Shown here in pieces: positions 15,725 to 23,763 of a stretch of DNA of 27,681 nt. The notes under the pieces were generated by a model, which saw only the letters and a list, made by a program, of their open reading frames with translations, was not told the origin of the DNA and did not search any database. Within the stretch, counting starts at the first letter, position 1, and the number at the start of each line of letters is the position of its first letter. The stretch is from positions 1-27,681 of the forward strand of contig CANBQJ010000026.1 of assembly GCA_947371645.1 (NCBI GenBank). The letters are read 5' to 3'. A program made the translations under genes and the position numbers. Source of the DNA: Burkholderiales bacterium (GTDB lineage Bacteria; Pseudomonadota; Gammaproteobacteria; Burkholderiales; Burkholderiaceae).

Positions 15725-18700
15725 ATGGACAAGATCTGGCAGTTTTTCCTTGACCCTCGCGTGCTGGCGGTCATTGGCCTGGCCGCGCTCGCCGGCCTGC
15801 TGTTGCTGGGGGCCGATGCCTTGCGCATCGGCGTGGTCTGGGCGGTGGTGGTGCTGGCCCTGGTGCTGCTGGGCTGGGCTGGCGTGTGGGCCTGGCGCCG
15901 CTGGCAGGCCCGCAAGGCCGCGCAGGCCTTTGAAGGCGCGCTCGACGCCGAAGCCGACAAGGCCGTCAAGGCGGCCGCCCGACAGGGCAAGCAAGACGAA
16001 GTGGCCGCGGTGCGTGAACGCATGGCCGAGGCCATCAAACTCATCAAGTCATCACGCTTGGGCGAAACCTCGGGCAGCGCCGCCCTGTATGAGCTGCCCT
16101 GGTACGCGGTGATTGGCAACCCGGCGGCAGGCAAGAGTTCGGCCGTGGTCAAGTCCGGGCTCAAGTTTCCTTTTGCCGACAACACCGAGCAGGTCATCCA
16201 GGGCATCGGTGGCACGCGCCACTGCGACTGGTACTTCACCAACGAAGGCATCTTGCTGGACACCGCCGGCCGCTACGCCGTGCACGAAGAAGACCGCAGC
16301 GAGTGGCTGGGCTTCCTGGGCCTGCTCAAGCGCCACCGGCCCAAGGCGCCGCTCAACGGCGTGATCATCGCCGTCAGCATCGCCGAACTGGGCGGGCACC
16401 GCTCCGACTTCGCCGTCGACCTGGCCATCAAGCTGCGCCAGCGTGTGCAGGAGCTCACCGAGAAGCTCGAAGTCTTCGTGCCCGTCTACGTGGTCTTCAC
16501 CAAAGCCGACCTGATCGCCGGCTTTGTCGATTTCTTCGAAGACCGCGACCGTGGCGAGCGCGACAAGGTCTGGGGCGCCACGCTGCCCTACACCCCCACG
16601 GCATCGGCAGGCAAGACCGATGCCGTGGCCCAGTTCGACGAGCACTTCGACACCCTCTATCAAGGCCTCAAAGAGGCTTCGGTGGCCCGCATGTCGCTGC
16701 ACCGTGGCGAACAGTTGCCCCCTGGCGTGCTGACCTTCCCTCTGGAATTTGCCGCGCTCAAGCCCGCGCTGCGCACCTTCATCAACACGCTGTTCGAAGA
16801 CAACCCCTATCAGTTTCGGCCCATCTTCCGAGGTTTTTATTTCACCAGCGCCGTGCAGGAGGGCCAATCCACCAGCCGCGCCAGCGAACGCGTGGCCGAA
16901 CAGTTCGGCCTGCAGTTGCAGCCCGGCACCTCGGCGGCGGTGTACGCGCACAGCGGCTTCTTCCTCAAGGAGCTGTTCTCCAAGGTCATCTTCGCCGACC
17001 GGCAACTGGTGCAGCAGTACACCAGCCGCAACAAGACGCGACTGCGTTACGCGACCTTCGCCGGTGGTGCGCTCGCTTTGGGGCTCATGCTGGCCGGCTG
17101 GACCTGGTCCTACACCGGCAACCGCGCCTGGGTGGACAACGTGCAGGCCGACCTGGCCCGGGCCCAGCAGGTGCAGGACCAGCGCACCGACCTGGCCTCG
17201 CGCCTCGAAGCCCTGGAGATCCTGCAAGACCGCCTGGAGCAGGTGCAGCGCCAGCGCGCGCATCGCCCCTGGCAACTGGGCCTGGGCCTCTACCAGGGCG
17301 ACGTGGTGGCCGAGCGCCTGAAAGAGGAATACCACGCCGGCCTGCAAGCCGTGATGCTGCAGCCCACGGCGCAGGCCATGGCCAGCTACCTGGCCGAGGT
17401 CAACGCCCACAGCGAAGACCTGCAGCCCATCCAGCGCCTGGCCGATGCTGCTGCTGAGGGTGACGCGCCTGCAGCTGGCGCCCAGAAGGTCAGCACCAAC
17501 GCAGACGGTCCACCCAACTCGCCCTACGCCCAGGCGTCCAACACCGACGTGACCCAGGCCTACAACGCGCTCAAGGCCTACCTGATGCTGGGCGATCGAC
17601 AGCGCCTGGAGGCCGGGCACATGAGCGACCAGCTCACGCGCTTCTGGCGCACCTGGCTGGACGCCAACCGGGGCAAGCTGCCGCGTGAACAGCTCATCCG
17701 CCGCGCAGAGCACCTGATGGCCTTTGCCGTGTCACAGATGAACGAGCCCGACTTCCCGCAACTGGAACTCAACCTCACTTTGCTGGACCAGACCCGCAGC
17801 AACCTGCGCCGCGTCATCAAGGGCATGCCGGCACGTGAGCGCGTCTACGGCGAGATCAAGGCCCGCGCGGCCACGCGCTTCCCGGCGGTCACCGTGATGG
17901 GCCTGGTCAGCGATGGCGATCGTGGCCTGATCGCCGGCAGCAACGCGGTGTCGGGCGTGTTCACGCGCGAGGCCTGGCAGTCCTACATCAAGCAGGCCAT
18001 CAAGGACGCCGCCCATGGCGAGCTGCAGTCCACCGACTGGGTGCTCAAGACGGCCGGTTCCGATGACCTGACCCTGGAAGGCAGCCCGGAGCAAATCGAA
18101 AAGTCCCTGGTGGCCATGTACAAGGCCGAGTACGTGCGCGAATGGCAACGCTTCATGCAGGGTGTGAGCATTCAGCCCTTCGACAGCTTCGACCAGGCAC
18201 AGGCCGGCATGAACCGTCTGGGCGACCCGGTGGCCTCGCCCATCGGCAAGGTGTTTCGCACGCTGTACGACCAGACGTCATGGGACAACCCCTCCGCGCT
18301 CAACGACCGCCTGGGGCAGGGCAAGCTGGCCTTCATCGACTGGTTCAAGCAGAAGGTGCTGGGCCTGTCGCCGGCACCTGTGGCCATCAACCTTGAAGTG
18401 AAGGCGGGTGAAGGTGAAGCCGTGCCCATGGGGCCGATCGGCAAGTCCTTCAGTGCGCTCAATGCCCTGATGGCGCCGCGCAGTGAGGGCGAGCCGCTGT
18501 TCAACGGCTACCTGCAGGGCCTGGCCAAAGTGCGCTCGCGCTTCAACCAGATGAAGACCCAGGGCGACCCAGGCCCATCCGCCCGCAAGTGGATGCTGGA
18601 AACGCTGGAAGGCGGCGGCGAGCTTGCGGAGACGCTCAAACTGATCGACGAGCAGATGATGAACGGCGTACCCGATGCCACGCGGCAGACCTTGAGGCCG

Positions 18701-19723
18701 CTGCTGGTGCGCCCGCTGATGCAGGCCTATGCCGTGGTGGTGCAGCCGGCCGAGGCCGATCTCAACCGCACCTGGACGGCCCAGGTCTACGAGCCCTACC
18801 AACGCACCCTGGCCAACAAGTACCCCTTCGACCGCGCTTCGCGGCTGGAAGCCAGCCCGGGCGAGATCGCCAAGGTCTTTGGCAGCGAAGGTGCCGTTGC
18901 CAAATTCGTGGCCACGTCACTGGGTGCCCTGGTGACCCAGCGTGGCGACGCCCTGGCCCCACGCACCTGGGCCGACATGGGCGTGCGCCTGCGCCCGGAG
19001 TTCACCACCGGCCTGGGCGCCTGGGTGGCGCCGCTGGCCGGGCAGGGGCCCGGCGCCACGGCCAGCGCAGGTGGCACGTCCGGTGCAGGCGGTGCGGCCA
19101 CACCTGCAGAGGGACAGACCACCTTCCAGATCCTGCCGCTGGCCGCACCTGGCCTGTCCGAGTTCGCCGTGGACATTGACGGACAGACCTTGCGCTACCG
19201 CAACGGCGTGGCCGCCTGGGCGCCCATGGTCTGGCCAGGTCCGGGCCAGCGCGGCGCCCACGTCACCGGCGTGACGCTGGACGGCAAGCCCGTGAGCTTC
19301 TTCAGTGAAGCCGGCCAGTACGCGCTGGAAAAGCTGATTGGCTCGGCCCAGCGCAAGCGCCTGGAGCCCCAGTTGTTCGAACTGCGCTGGACGCAGGCCG
19401 GCCTGTCGGTGGGCATCCAACTGCGCATCCTCAGCAACCCGGCGGCCAACCCGCCACCGGCTGCAGGCCCAGGTCCGACAGCCAATGCCACAGCCGGGGC
19501 CGCACCGGCCGCCGGGCCGGTGTCGGCGCCAGGTGTGTTGCCACCCCTCGTGGCGGGCACCGACGCGCCGGTGTCGGCCATGGCCGTTGCCCAAGGTGGC
19601 TCGGTGGCGCCCGTCACGTCGCCCGATGCGCCATCGCCCGAGCCGGGCGGGCCAACCCACGCACCAGCCCTTGCCGCCACCACCACCATGACCTCATCAC
19701 GTGAACCAGGAGCGCACCCATGA
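15725..19723 (+). CDS. tssM: Type VI secretion membrane complex protein TssM (IcmF)
   Basis: Inner-membrane component that with TssL and TssJ forms the trans-envelope channel. At 1332 residues it is at the long end of the family. Two N-terminal helices (about 9-54) are followed by a cytoplasmic GTPase-like domain with Walker A GNPAAGKS (131-138), DTAGR (179-183) and TKAD (259-262). A third helix (about 441-462) leads into the large periplasmic region. The C-terminal beta-domain ends near residue 1237 and is followed by about 95 residues of Ala/Pro/Gly-rich sequence, which is unusual. All nucleotide-binding motifs are intact. Its TGA overlaps the tagF ATG. Confidence 0.97.
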   Translation: MDKIWQFFLDPRVLAVIGLAALAGLLLLGADALRIGVVWAVVVLALVLLGWAGVWAWRRWQARKAAQAFEGALDAEADKAVKAAARQGKQDEVAAVRERMAEAIKLIKSSRLGETSGSAALYELPWYAVIGNPAAGKSSAVVKSGLKFPFADNTEQVIQGIGGTRHCDWYFTNEGILLDTAGRYAVHEEDRSEWLGFLGLLKRHRPKAPLNGVIIAVSIAELGGHRSDFAVDLAIKLRQRVQELTEKLEVFVPVYVVFTKADLIAGFVDFFEDRDRGERDKVWGATLPYTPTASAGKTDAVAQFDEHFDTLYQGLKEASVARMSLHRGEQLPPGVLTFPLEFAALKPALRTFINTLFEDNPYQFRPIFRGFYFTSAVQEGQSTSRASERVAEQFGLQLQPGTSAAVYAHSGFFLKELFSKVIFADRQLVQQYTSRNKTRLRYATFAGGALALGLMLAGWTWSYTGNRAWVDNVQADLARAQQVQDQRTDLASRLEALEILQDRLEQVQRQRAHRPWQLGLGLYQGDVVAERLKEEYHAGLQAVMLQPTAQAMASYLAEVNAHSEDLQPIQRLADAAAEGDAPAAGAQKVSTNADGPPNSPYAQASNTDVTQAYNALKAYLMLGDRQRLEAGHMSDQLTRFWRTWLDANRGKLPREQLIRRAEHLMAFAVSQMNEPDFPQLELNLTLLDQTRSNLRRVIKGMPARERVYGEIKARAATRFPAVTVMGLVSDGDRGLIAGSNAVSGVFTREAWQSYIKQAIKDAAHGELQSTDWVLKTAGSDDLTLEGSPEQIEKSLVAMYKAEYVREWQRFMQGVSIQPFDSFDQAQAGMNRLGDPVASPIGKVFRTLYDQTSWDNPSALNDRLGQGKLAFIDWFKQKVLGLSPAPVAINLEVKAGEGEAVPMGPIGKSFSALNALMAPRSEGEPLFNGYLQGLAKVRSRFNQMKTQGDPGPSARKWMLETLEGGGELAETLKLIDEQMMNGVPDATRQTLRPLLVRPLMQAYAVVVQPAEADLNRTWTAQVYEPYQRTLANKYPFDRASRLEASPGEIAKVFGSEGAVAKFVATSLGALVTQRGDALAPRTWADMGVRLRPEFTTGLGAWVAPLAGQGPGATASAGGTSGAGGAATPAEGQTTFQILPLAAPGLSEFAVDIDGQTLRYRNGVAAWAPMVWPGPGQRGAHVTGVTLDGKPVSFFSEAGQYALEKLIGSAQRKRLEPQLFELRWTQAGLSVGIQLRILSNPAANPPPAAGPGPTANATAGAAPAAGPVSAPGVLPPLVAGTDAPVSAMAVAQGGSVAPVTSPDAPSPEPGGPTHAPALAATTTMTSSREPGAHP

Positions 19724-19733
19724 GCGCACCCAT
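19710..19733 (+). repeat. 12-bp tandem duplication at the tssM/tagF junction
   Basis: GAGCGCACCCAT occurs twice in direct tandem (19710-19721 and 19722-19733). This gives tagF two in-frame ATG codons, at 19720 and 19732, and places the tssM stop inside the repeat. It may tune the coupling of the two genes. Confidence 0.75.
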
Positions 19734-20718
19734 GAGCGCCGGCGCGGCCAGCAGCACCGAGCTGCTCTACTTTGGCAAGGTGCCCTCGCGCGGTGATTTC
19801 ATCCGCAGCTCGGCCCTGGGGGCGCTGATCCAGAGCCTGGACACCTGGCAGTCGCAGACCATGGACCGCCTGGCCACCCACCCGCGCTGGAAGCTGATCT
19901 ACGACGGTGCGCCTGCCTTGCAGTTCGCGGTGCTGGGCACCGGCAACCGCGTGGGCCTGGCCGGCCACTGGCTGCCCAGCCAGGACGCGTCCGGGCGGCG
20001 CTTTCCCTTCATCACTGCGGCGGCCTTCGACCTGGATGCCCCGCGCAGCTTCGCGGCCGTCGCCCCGGTGGCCATGGGCCGCCTGTGGTCCCGCCTGGAG
20101 CAGGTGGCCCGCCTGACGCAGTCCGCTCAGGAGCTGTCCGACGTGCAGGACAAGCTCAACGCGCCCCTGCAGGTCGACATCGTGCCCCAGGCCGCCGAGC
20201 GGGCCGTGGCCGACTTCCTGGAAACCCACACCGTGGCCAGCCTGGAGCAGATGCTGTCGGCCAGCGGGCACCGCATGTCGCTGCGTCAGGCCGTGCTGGC
20301 CCTGGGGGTGCTGCTGCAACCCGCCATGACCCAGGGCGCGGCCAAGCTGCAAAAGGCCTTGCTGCTGCCGGTCGTGCAAGACCCGGCCTTGCGTGGCCCG
20401 GTGGCCTCGTTCTGGCTGCTTCTGGTGCTGGGCTTCTTCCAGCGGCACGAGATCGAGTTGGGCCTCTTCGTGTGCAACCAGGACAACCGGCCCATGCTGG
20501 TGCTGGGCTTTCAGGGCGCGTCGGCGGCCACGCTGCACGCCGTGCTCGACCCGGCCGTGCTGGACCAGCACAGCGTGGGCTTGGGCGAGGCCGAATGGGT
20601 GGAAGAAGAGGTGGCGCACGACTATGGCTTGCGCAAGCTGTCCAACTACCTGAAAGACCCTGGTTTGCCGCTGTTGCAGGTGGTGCAGACCTTCCGCGAA
20701 GTCTTCCTGGGGGCATGA
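19720..20718 (+). CDS. tagF: Type VI secretion accessory protein TagF/ImpM
   Basis: TagF-family (DUF2094) cytoplasmic protein; in Pseudomonas TagF represses type VI assembly at the post-translational level. The 332-residue protein shows the hallmark N terminus LLYFGKVPSRGDFIRS, then the DASGRRFPFITAAAF segment of the family. The family core covers roughly residues 8-200, and the helical remainder may be a lineage-specific C-terminal part. The start at 19720 overlaps the tssM stop; a second ATG at 19732 is possible. The next gene begins one base after its stop. No PpkA or PppA partner is seen in the window. Confidence 0.93.
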   Translation: MSAPMSAGAASSTELLYFGKVPSRGDFIRSSALGALIQSLDTWQSQTMDRLATHPRWKLIYDGAPALQFAVLGTGNRVGLAGHWLPSQDASGRRFPFITAAAFDLDAPRSFAAVAPVAMGRLWSRLEQVARLTQSAQELSDVQDKLNAPLQVDIVPQAAERAVADFLETHTVASLEQMLSASGHRMSLRQAVLALGVLLQPAMTQGAAKLQKALLLPVVQDPALRGPVASFWLLLVLGFFQRHEIELGLFVCNQDNRPMLVLGFQGASAATLHAVLDPAVLDQHSVGLGEAEWVEEEVAHDYGLRKLSNYLKDPGLPLLQVVQTFREVFLGA

Positions 20719-20719
20719 C

Positions 20720-21571
20720 ATGACGCTGCACGCAAGGCCTGAGCGCCCGTTTCGCCCCGCATGCGCGCTGAGGCTGTGTGCCGTGCTGTCGGGCATGGCA
20801 TTGACGATGGGCGGTTCCTGGAGCCACGCACAGACGGTGGCCAGCGCAGCCGGGGCATCGGTCAACGGCGGTGGCGCGGCCAAACCAGTGGTGGCGTCGG
20901 GCACGGTGCCGGACGAGGCCTCGCGGGCCACCGTGCTGGCCCGCCTGCGTGAGCTCTATGGCGCAGAGCGCGTGGTGGACCAGCTCACCCTGGGTTCGGT
21001 GGTCGCGCCACCGCAGTGGACCTCGTACGTGCAGAAGCTGCTGGGCAACTCACTCAGGCAGGTCAGCCATGGTCGCCTCAACATCCTGGGCAACACCATC
21101 GACATTCAGGGCGAAGTGCCCAACGAGGCCATGCGCCAGCAGGTGATCAACGACATCGCCCAGGCGCTCAACCCCAGCTACACAGTGCGCAACGGCCTGC
21201 GGGTGGCGGTGCAGGAACAGTCTCTGATGGACCAGACCCTGGCCAACCGCACCGTGGCCTTCGAGCCGGGCAGTGCCGTGTTGCAGCCCGTGGCGCTGCC
21301 GGTGCTCGACGACATGGCGCGGGCCATGCTGCAACTCAACGGCAAGCGTTTCGAGGTCATCGGCCACACCGATGCGTCGGGTGCCCGGTCAGGCAATGTG
21401 GCCTTGTCGATGGCGCGTGCGCAGGCCGTCAAGGCCTACCTGGTGGGCAAGGGCGTGTCGGCCCCGATGGTCAGCACGCTGGGCATGGGGCCGGACCAGC
21501 CTGTGGCCAGCAACGACAACGATGAGGGCCGGGCGCGCAACCGCCGCATCGAGTTCCGTGTGGGTGGCTGA
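20720..21571 (+). CDS. OmpA-family peptidoglycan-binding protein of T6SS locus
   Basis: A 283-residue exported protein: signal peptide with likely cleavage after SHA (residue 37), a region about 60-165 resembling BON domains (ending in INDIAQALNPSYTVRNGLRV), and a C-terminal OmpA domain (about 175-280). The OmpA part has VAFEPGSAVL, VIGHTDASG with Asp218, and NDEGRARNRRIEF, the segment that contacts diaminopimelate. It should sit in the periplasm or outer membrane and grip the wall. With a one-base gap after tagF it belongs to the type VI operon, where OmpA-like proteins (TagL or similar) anchor the membrane complex. No beta-barrel is present. Confidence 0.88.
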   Translation: MTLHARPERPFRPACALRLCAVLSGMALTMGGSWSHAQTVASAAGASVNGGGAAKPVVASGTVPDEASRATVLARLRELYGAERVVDQLTLGSVVAPPQWTSYVQKLLGNSLRQVSHGRLNILGNTIDIQGEVPNEAMRQQVINDIAQALNPSYTVRNGLRVAVQEQSLMDQTLANRTVAFEPGSAVLQPVALPVLDDMARAMLQLNGKRFEVIGHTDASGARSGNVALSMARAQAVKAYLVGKGVSAPMVSTLGMGPDQPVASNDNDEGRARNRRIEFRVGG

Positions 21572-21581
21572 TCCGGCGTGT

Positions 21582-22697
21582 TCAGCGCCCGCCGTCGGCC
21601 GAAGACGCGTCCAGGCCCAGCAACTCTTGCAGGTGCGACATGGCGCCATCGTCCTTGATGACCTGGCGCAGCCACTCGTGCAGGGGCATGTCGCCCCATT
21701 TCACGGCCTTGTCGGCCAGGTAGGCCACGGGGCTGTGCGGCTCGGTGCGCCGGAAGAACTCCGCCACCTCACGCAGGCGTTGCAGGGCCTGGGCACGCGA
21801 GCGGGGAGGGCCGGACTCGGCCGACGCCGACGCCGGCGAGGGCAGGCCAGCGCCGGCGCTGTCTTCGCCCGCAGCCGTTTGCAAGGGTTCACCCGTCGCG
21901 CCCGAGGCTTCGCCGGGCCCTGTGGCGTTGCCATCGCTCACGCCCACCTCACGCGCCAGGCGCTCGATGTCGTGGCGTGCCGAGCCCAGGGCCTCGCGTG
22001 CCTTGACGAAGCCGGGCCCATCGGCACCCAGCCGGGCGTCGATCACCGCCTGCCAGTGCAGCAAAGCGGCCTCGGCGGTGCGCACCGCCGCCAGCCGCGC
22101 TCGCCAGGTCGCGCTGGGGGTGTCGCGGGCGGCGCGTTGCAGCAGGTCCAGCGTGGGGCGGTGCGGGTCGGCAGCAGGGTCTGGCTGGCCATAGGCCGGC
22201 GCCGGGGCCGACGCCAGCTGGCGCGCCTGTTGCCAGTCGCGCAGGCTGAACTCATGGCCCTGCCGGTTGCGGGCCACGGGCAGGGTGTCGACCAGGCCCA
22301 CGATGCGCTGCAGGAACCAGGCGATGTTGCCGACGCGCTCTTCCTGGTCCTGCCCATCGGGCTGGGGGTAGAGGCCGGCCCAGAACTGCTCGCTCAAACC
22401 TGAGCACAGCTCGATGCCGCGGGCCAGGCCCGAAAAGCCATCGGCATGTGACCAGGCTTCGGCCAGCCACATGGCCACACGGATGTCCTTGGTCTCACCT
22501 TGCAGCAGCTGGGCGCAGCGGCGCACCACGCCGGGCCAGTCGGCCACCTTGAGTGCGGTCACCCACTCCCCCTGTTCCAGGGTGGGGTCATCTTCGCGAC
22601 GCATTTCCGCGATCTGATCGAAGGCCGTAGAGAAAGACAGGTCCTGCCCGCAGGGGGCAGCGACCGAAATCGGTTGCAACAGCGTCTGGATGTCCAT
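21582..22697 (-). CDS. tssA: Type VI secretion protein TssA
   Basis: TssA proteins cap the distal end of the growing sheath or act at the baseplate. The 371-residue protein starts at the ATG at 22697 with an ImpA_N domain (about 1-125), including LLQPISVAAPCGQDLSF, ADWPGVVRRCAQLL and the conserved WLAEAW. A middle helical region follows, then an Ala/Gly/Ser linker (about 255-300). The short C-terminal domain carries EPHSPVAYLADKAVKWGDM, typical of the class. It converges on the OmpA-like gene with a 10-base gap, so it is transcribed apart from tssM. A longer reading frame upstream would cross the tonB gene and is rejected. Confidence 0.93.
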   Translation of the reverse strand: MDIQTLLQPISVAAPCGQDLSFSTAFDQIAEMRREDDPTLEQGEWVTALKVADWPGVVRRCAQLLQGETKDIRVAMWLAEAWSHADGFSGLARGIELCSGLSEQFWAGLYPQPDGQDQEERVGNIAWFLQRIVGLVDTLPVARNRQGHEFSLRDWQQARQLASAPAPAYGQPDPAADPHRPTLDLLQRAARDTPSATWRARLAAVRTAEAALLHWQAVIDARLGADGPGFVKAREALGSARHDIERLAREVGVSDGNATGPGEASGATGEPLQTAAGEDSAGAGLPSPASASAESGPPRSRAQALQRLREVAEFFRRTEPHSPVAYLADKAVKWGDMPLHEWLRQVIKDDGAMSHLQELLGLDASSADGGR

Positions 22698-22738
22698 GGG
22701 GTCCCTGATTTGTGCTGACGTGCAAGGCGTGGGTGACA

Positions 22739-22752
22739 CGCACCATGGTGCG
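22739..22752. promoter_or_regulatory. Perfect 14-bp palindrome between tssA and tonB
   Basis: CGCACCATGGTGCG is self-complementary over 14 bases and lies in the 151-base divergent region, 42 bases upstream of the tssA start. It could be an operator for either gene. No Fur-like site is evident. Confidence 0.4.
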
Positions 22753-22835
22753 ATGCCACGCCCGGTCAGGGCGCAATTTTCCCATGAAGCGCGGCGATCG
22801 GCCTCGCCCTTGGGGGTGGGCGGTCCCAGTTCACC

Positions 22836-22841
22836 TAGACT
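22836..22841 (+). promoter_or_regulatory. Putative -10 element giving a near-leaderless tonB mRNA
   Basis: TAGACT lies 7 bases before the tonB ATG at 22849, and no ribosome binding site is present. If used, transcription would begin at or next to the start codon. No good -35 element is seen. Confidence 0.3.
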
Positions 22842-22848
22842 TGCGCGC

Positions 22849-23724
22849 ATGACGACGTCGGCACCCGCGCACACAGCCCCCTTGGGTGGGGGCGGACGGC
22901 CTTTGTGGCTGAGTGCGCTGGCGGTGCTGCTCCTGCATGCGGGCCTGGCCCTGGCGTGGTGGCTGGCGCCGAACGACGCCACGCACCTGGCGGTGAGCAC
23001 ACCCATGACGGTGCGCTTGACCGAGGTGAGCCCGGTCGCGCATGCGCCCCAGTCTGCGGCGCGGCCCCAACGCACGATGGTGCCTGCACCGCAAGCGGCT
23101 CGGCCTGAGCCTGCCGCCGCGCGAGGTGGCGCGAGGGTGGCCGCTGCCACTGCTGCGCAAGTGCCCCAAGCGCCCCAATCGCCACAAGCAGCGCCTGTAC
23201 CCGTGCCGGCAACGCGTGCGCCAACAGCCTTGCCCGTGGCTGCGCCTTCGCCCGTCAGTCCGGTTGCGCCGGCCCCCGTCAGTGCGCATGCCGCACCGGT
23301 TGCCGACGCGCCTCACCCCACGCCAACGCCTGCACCATCACCTTCAACGGCCCCAGCGCCTTCGGGCCTGGGCGCCAACAGCCAGGCGGTTAACCTGACC
23401 ACCCAGGCCACGGTGGCGGCCGGTGGCGAGGGCAAGGGGCCCGTGGACATGCCCAGCGCCAGCATCAGTTACCTGGTGCAGCCGGTGTTGACCTTCCCGC
23501 CCGGCTCCGAAGATCTGGGGGAGTCGGGCTCGGTCACGCTGCGTGTGCTGGTTGACGAGAAGGGCGTGCCCATCAAGGTGGAGCGCGTGAAGTCCAGCGG
23601 CTACCCGCGGTTGGACCAGCATGCCGTCAGCGTGATCCGCCGCGCCCGCTTCGTGCCGCACCAGGTGCAGGGTGAGTCGCGTGCGGCCTGGGCCACGGTG
23701 ACCTTGAACTTCAACCTGCACTGA
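22849..23724 (+). CDS. tonB: TonB family energy transducer
   Basis: TonB couples the proton-motive force of ExbB/ExbD to outer-membrane receptors. The 291-residue protein has one N-terminal membrane helix (about 19-40) containing His30, comparable to the functional His in the TonB helix. A long Pro/Ala-rich periplasm-spanning stretch follows (about 60-205), then a C-terminal TonB domain with YLVQPVLTFPPGSE, GSVTLRVLVDEKGVPIKVE and SVIRRARFVPHQ. I chose the ATG at 22849; an upstream in-frame start would run through the tssA promoter. No exbB, exbD or receptor gene lies beside it in the window, so partners are elsewhere. Confidence 0.9.
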   Translation: MTTSAPAHTAPLGGGGRPLWLSALAVLLLHAGLALAWWLAPNDATHLAVSTPMTVRLTEVSPVAHAPQSAARPQRTMVPAPQAARPEPAAARGGARVAAATAAQVPQAPQSPQAAPVPVPATRAPTALPVAAPSPVSPVAPAPVSAHAAPVADAPHPTPTPAPSPSTAPAPSGLGANSQAVNLTTQATVAAGGEGKGPVDMPSASISYLVQPVLTFPPGSEDLGESGSVTLRVLVDEKGVPIKVERVKSSGYPRLDQHAVSVIRRARFVPHQVQGESRAAWATVTLNFNLH

Positions 23725-23749
23725 GCACCGCGCCAGGCTGCGGGTGTTT

Positions 23750-23755
23750 TACGAT
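23750..23755 (+). promoter_or_regulatory. Putative -10 element ahead of the CoA-transferase
   Basis: TACGAT lies 8 bases before the ATG at 23764, after a T-run, and there is no ribosome binding site between them. The layout fits a near-leaderless transcript, as also seen for tonB. No clear -35 element. Confidence 0.3.
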
Positions 23756-23763
23756 GCGCTCCC

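Noticed and set aside
16052..17713. Long minus-strand open frame inside tssM
   Set aside because: It lies opposite recognised TssM motifs (Walker A, TKAD). Its composition is the His/Gln/Gly-rich pattern of antisense frames in GC-rich genes, with no recognisable domain.
19195..20931. Long minus-strand open frame across the tssM end, tagF and the OmpA-like gene
   Set aside because: It covers three confirmed plus-strand genes and shows no protein family features.
22690..22848. Longer tonB start reaching into tssA
   Set aside because: The added residues are non-coding in character and cross the divergent promoter region. The TonB membrane helix begins properly from the ATG at 22849.
22760..22848. 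Fur box upstream of tonB
   Set aside because: I looked for an AT-rich inverted repeat and found only a short AATTTT tract without symmetry.
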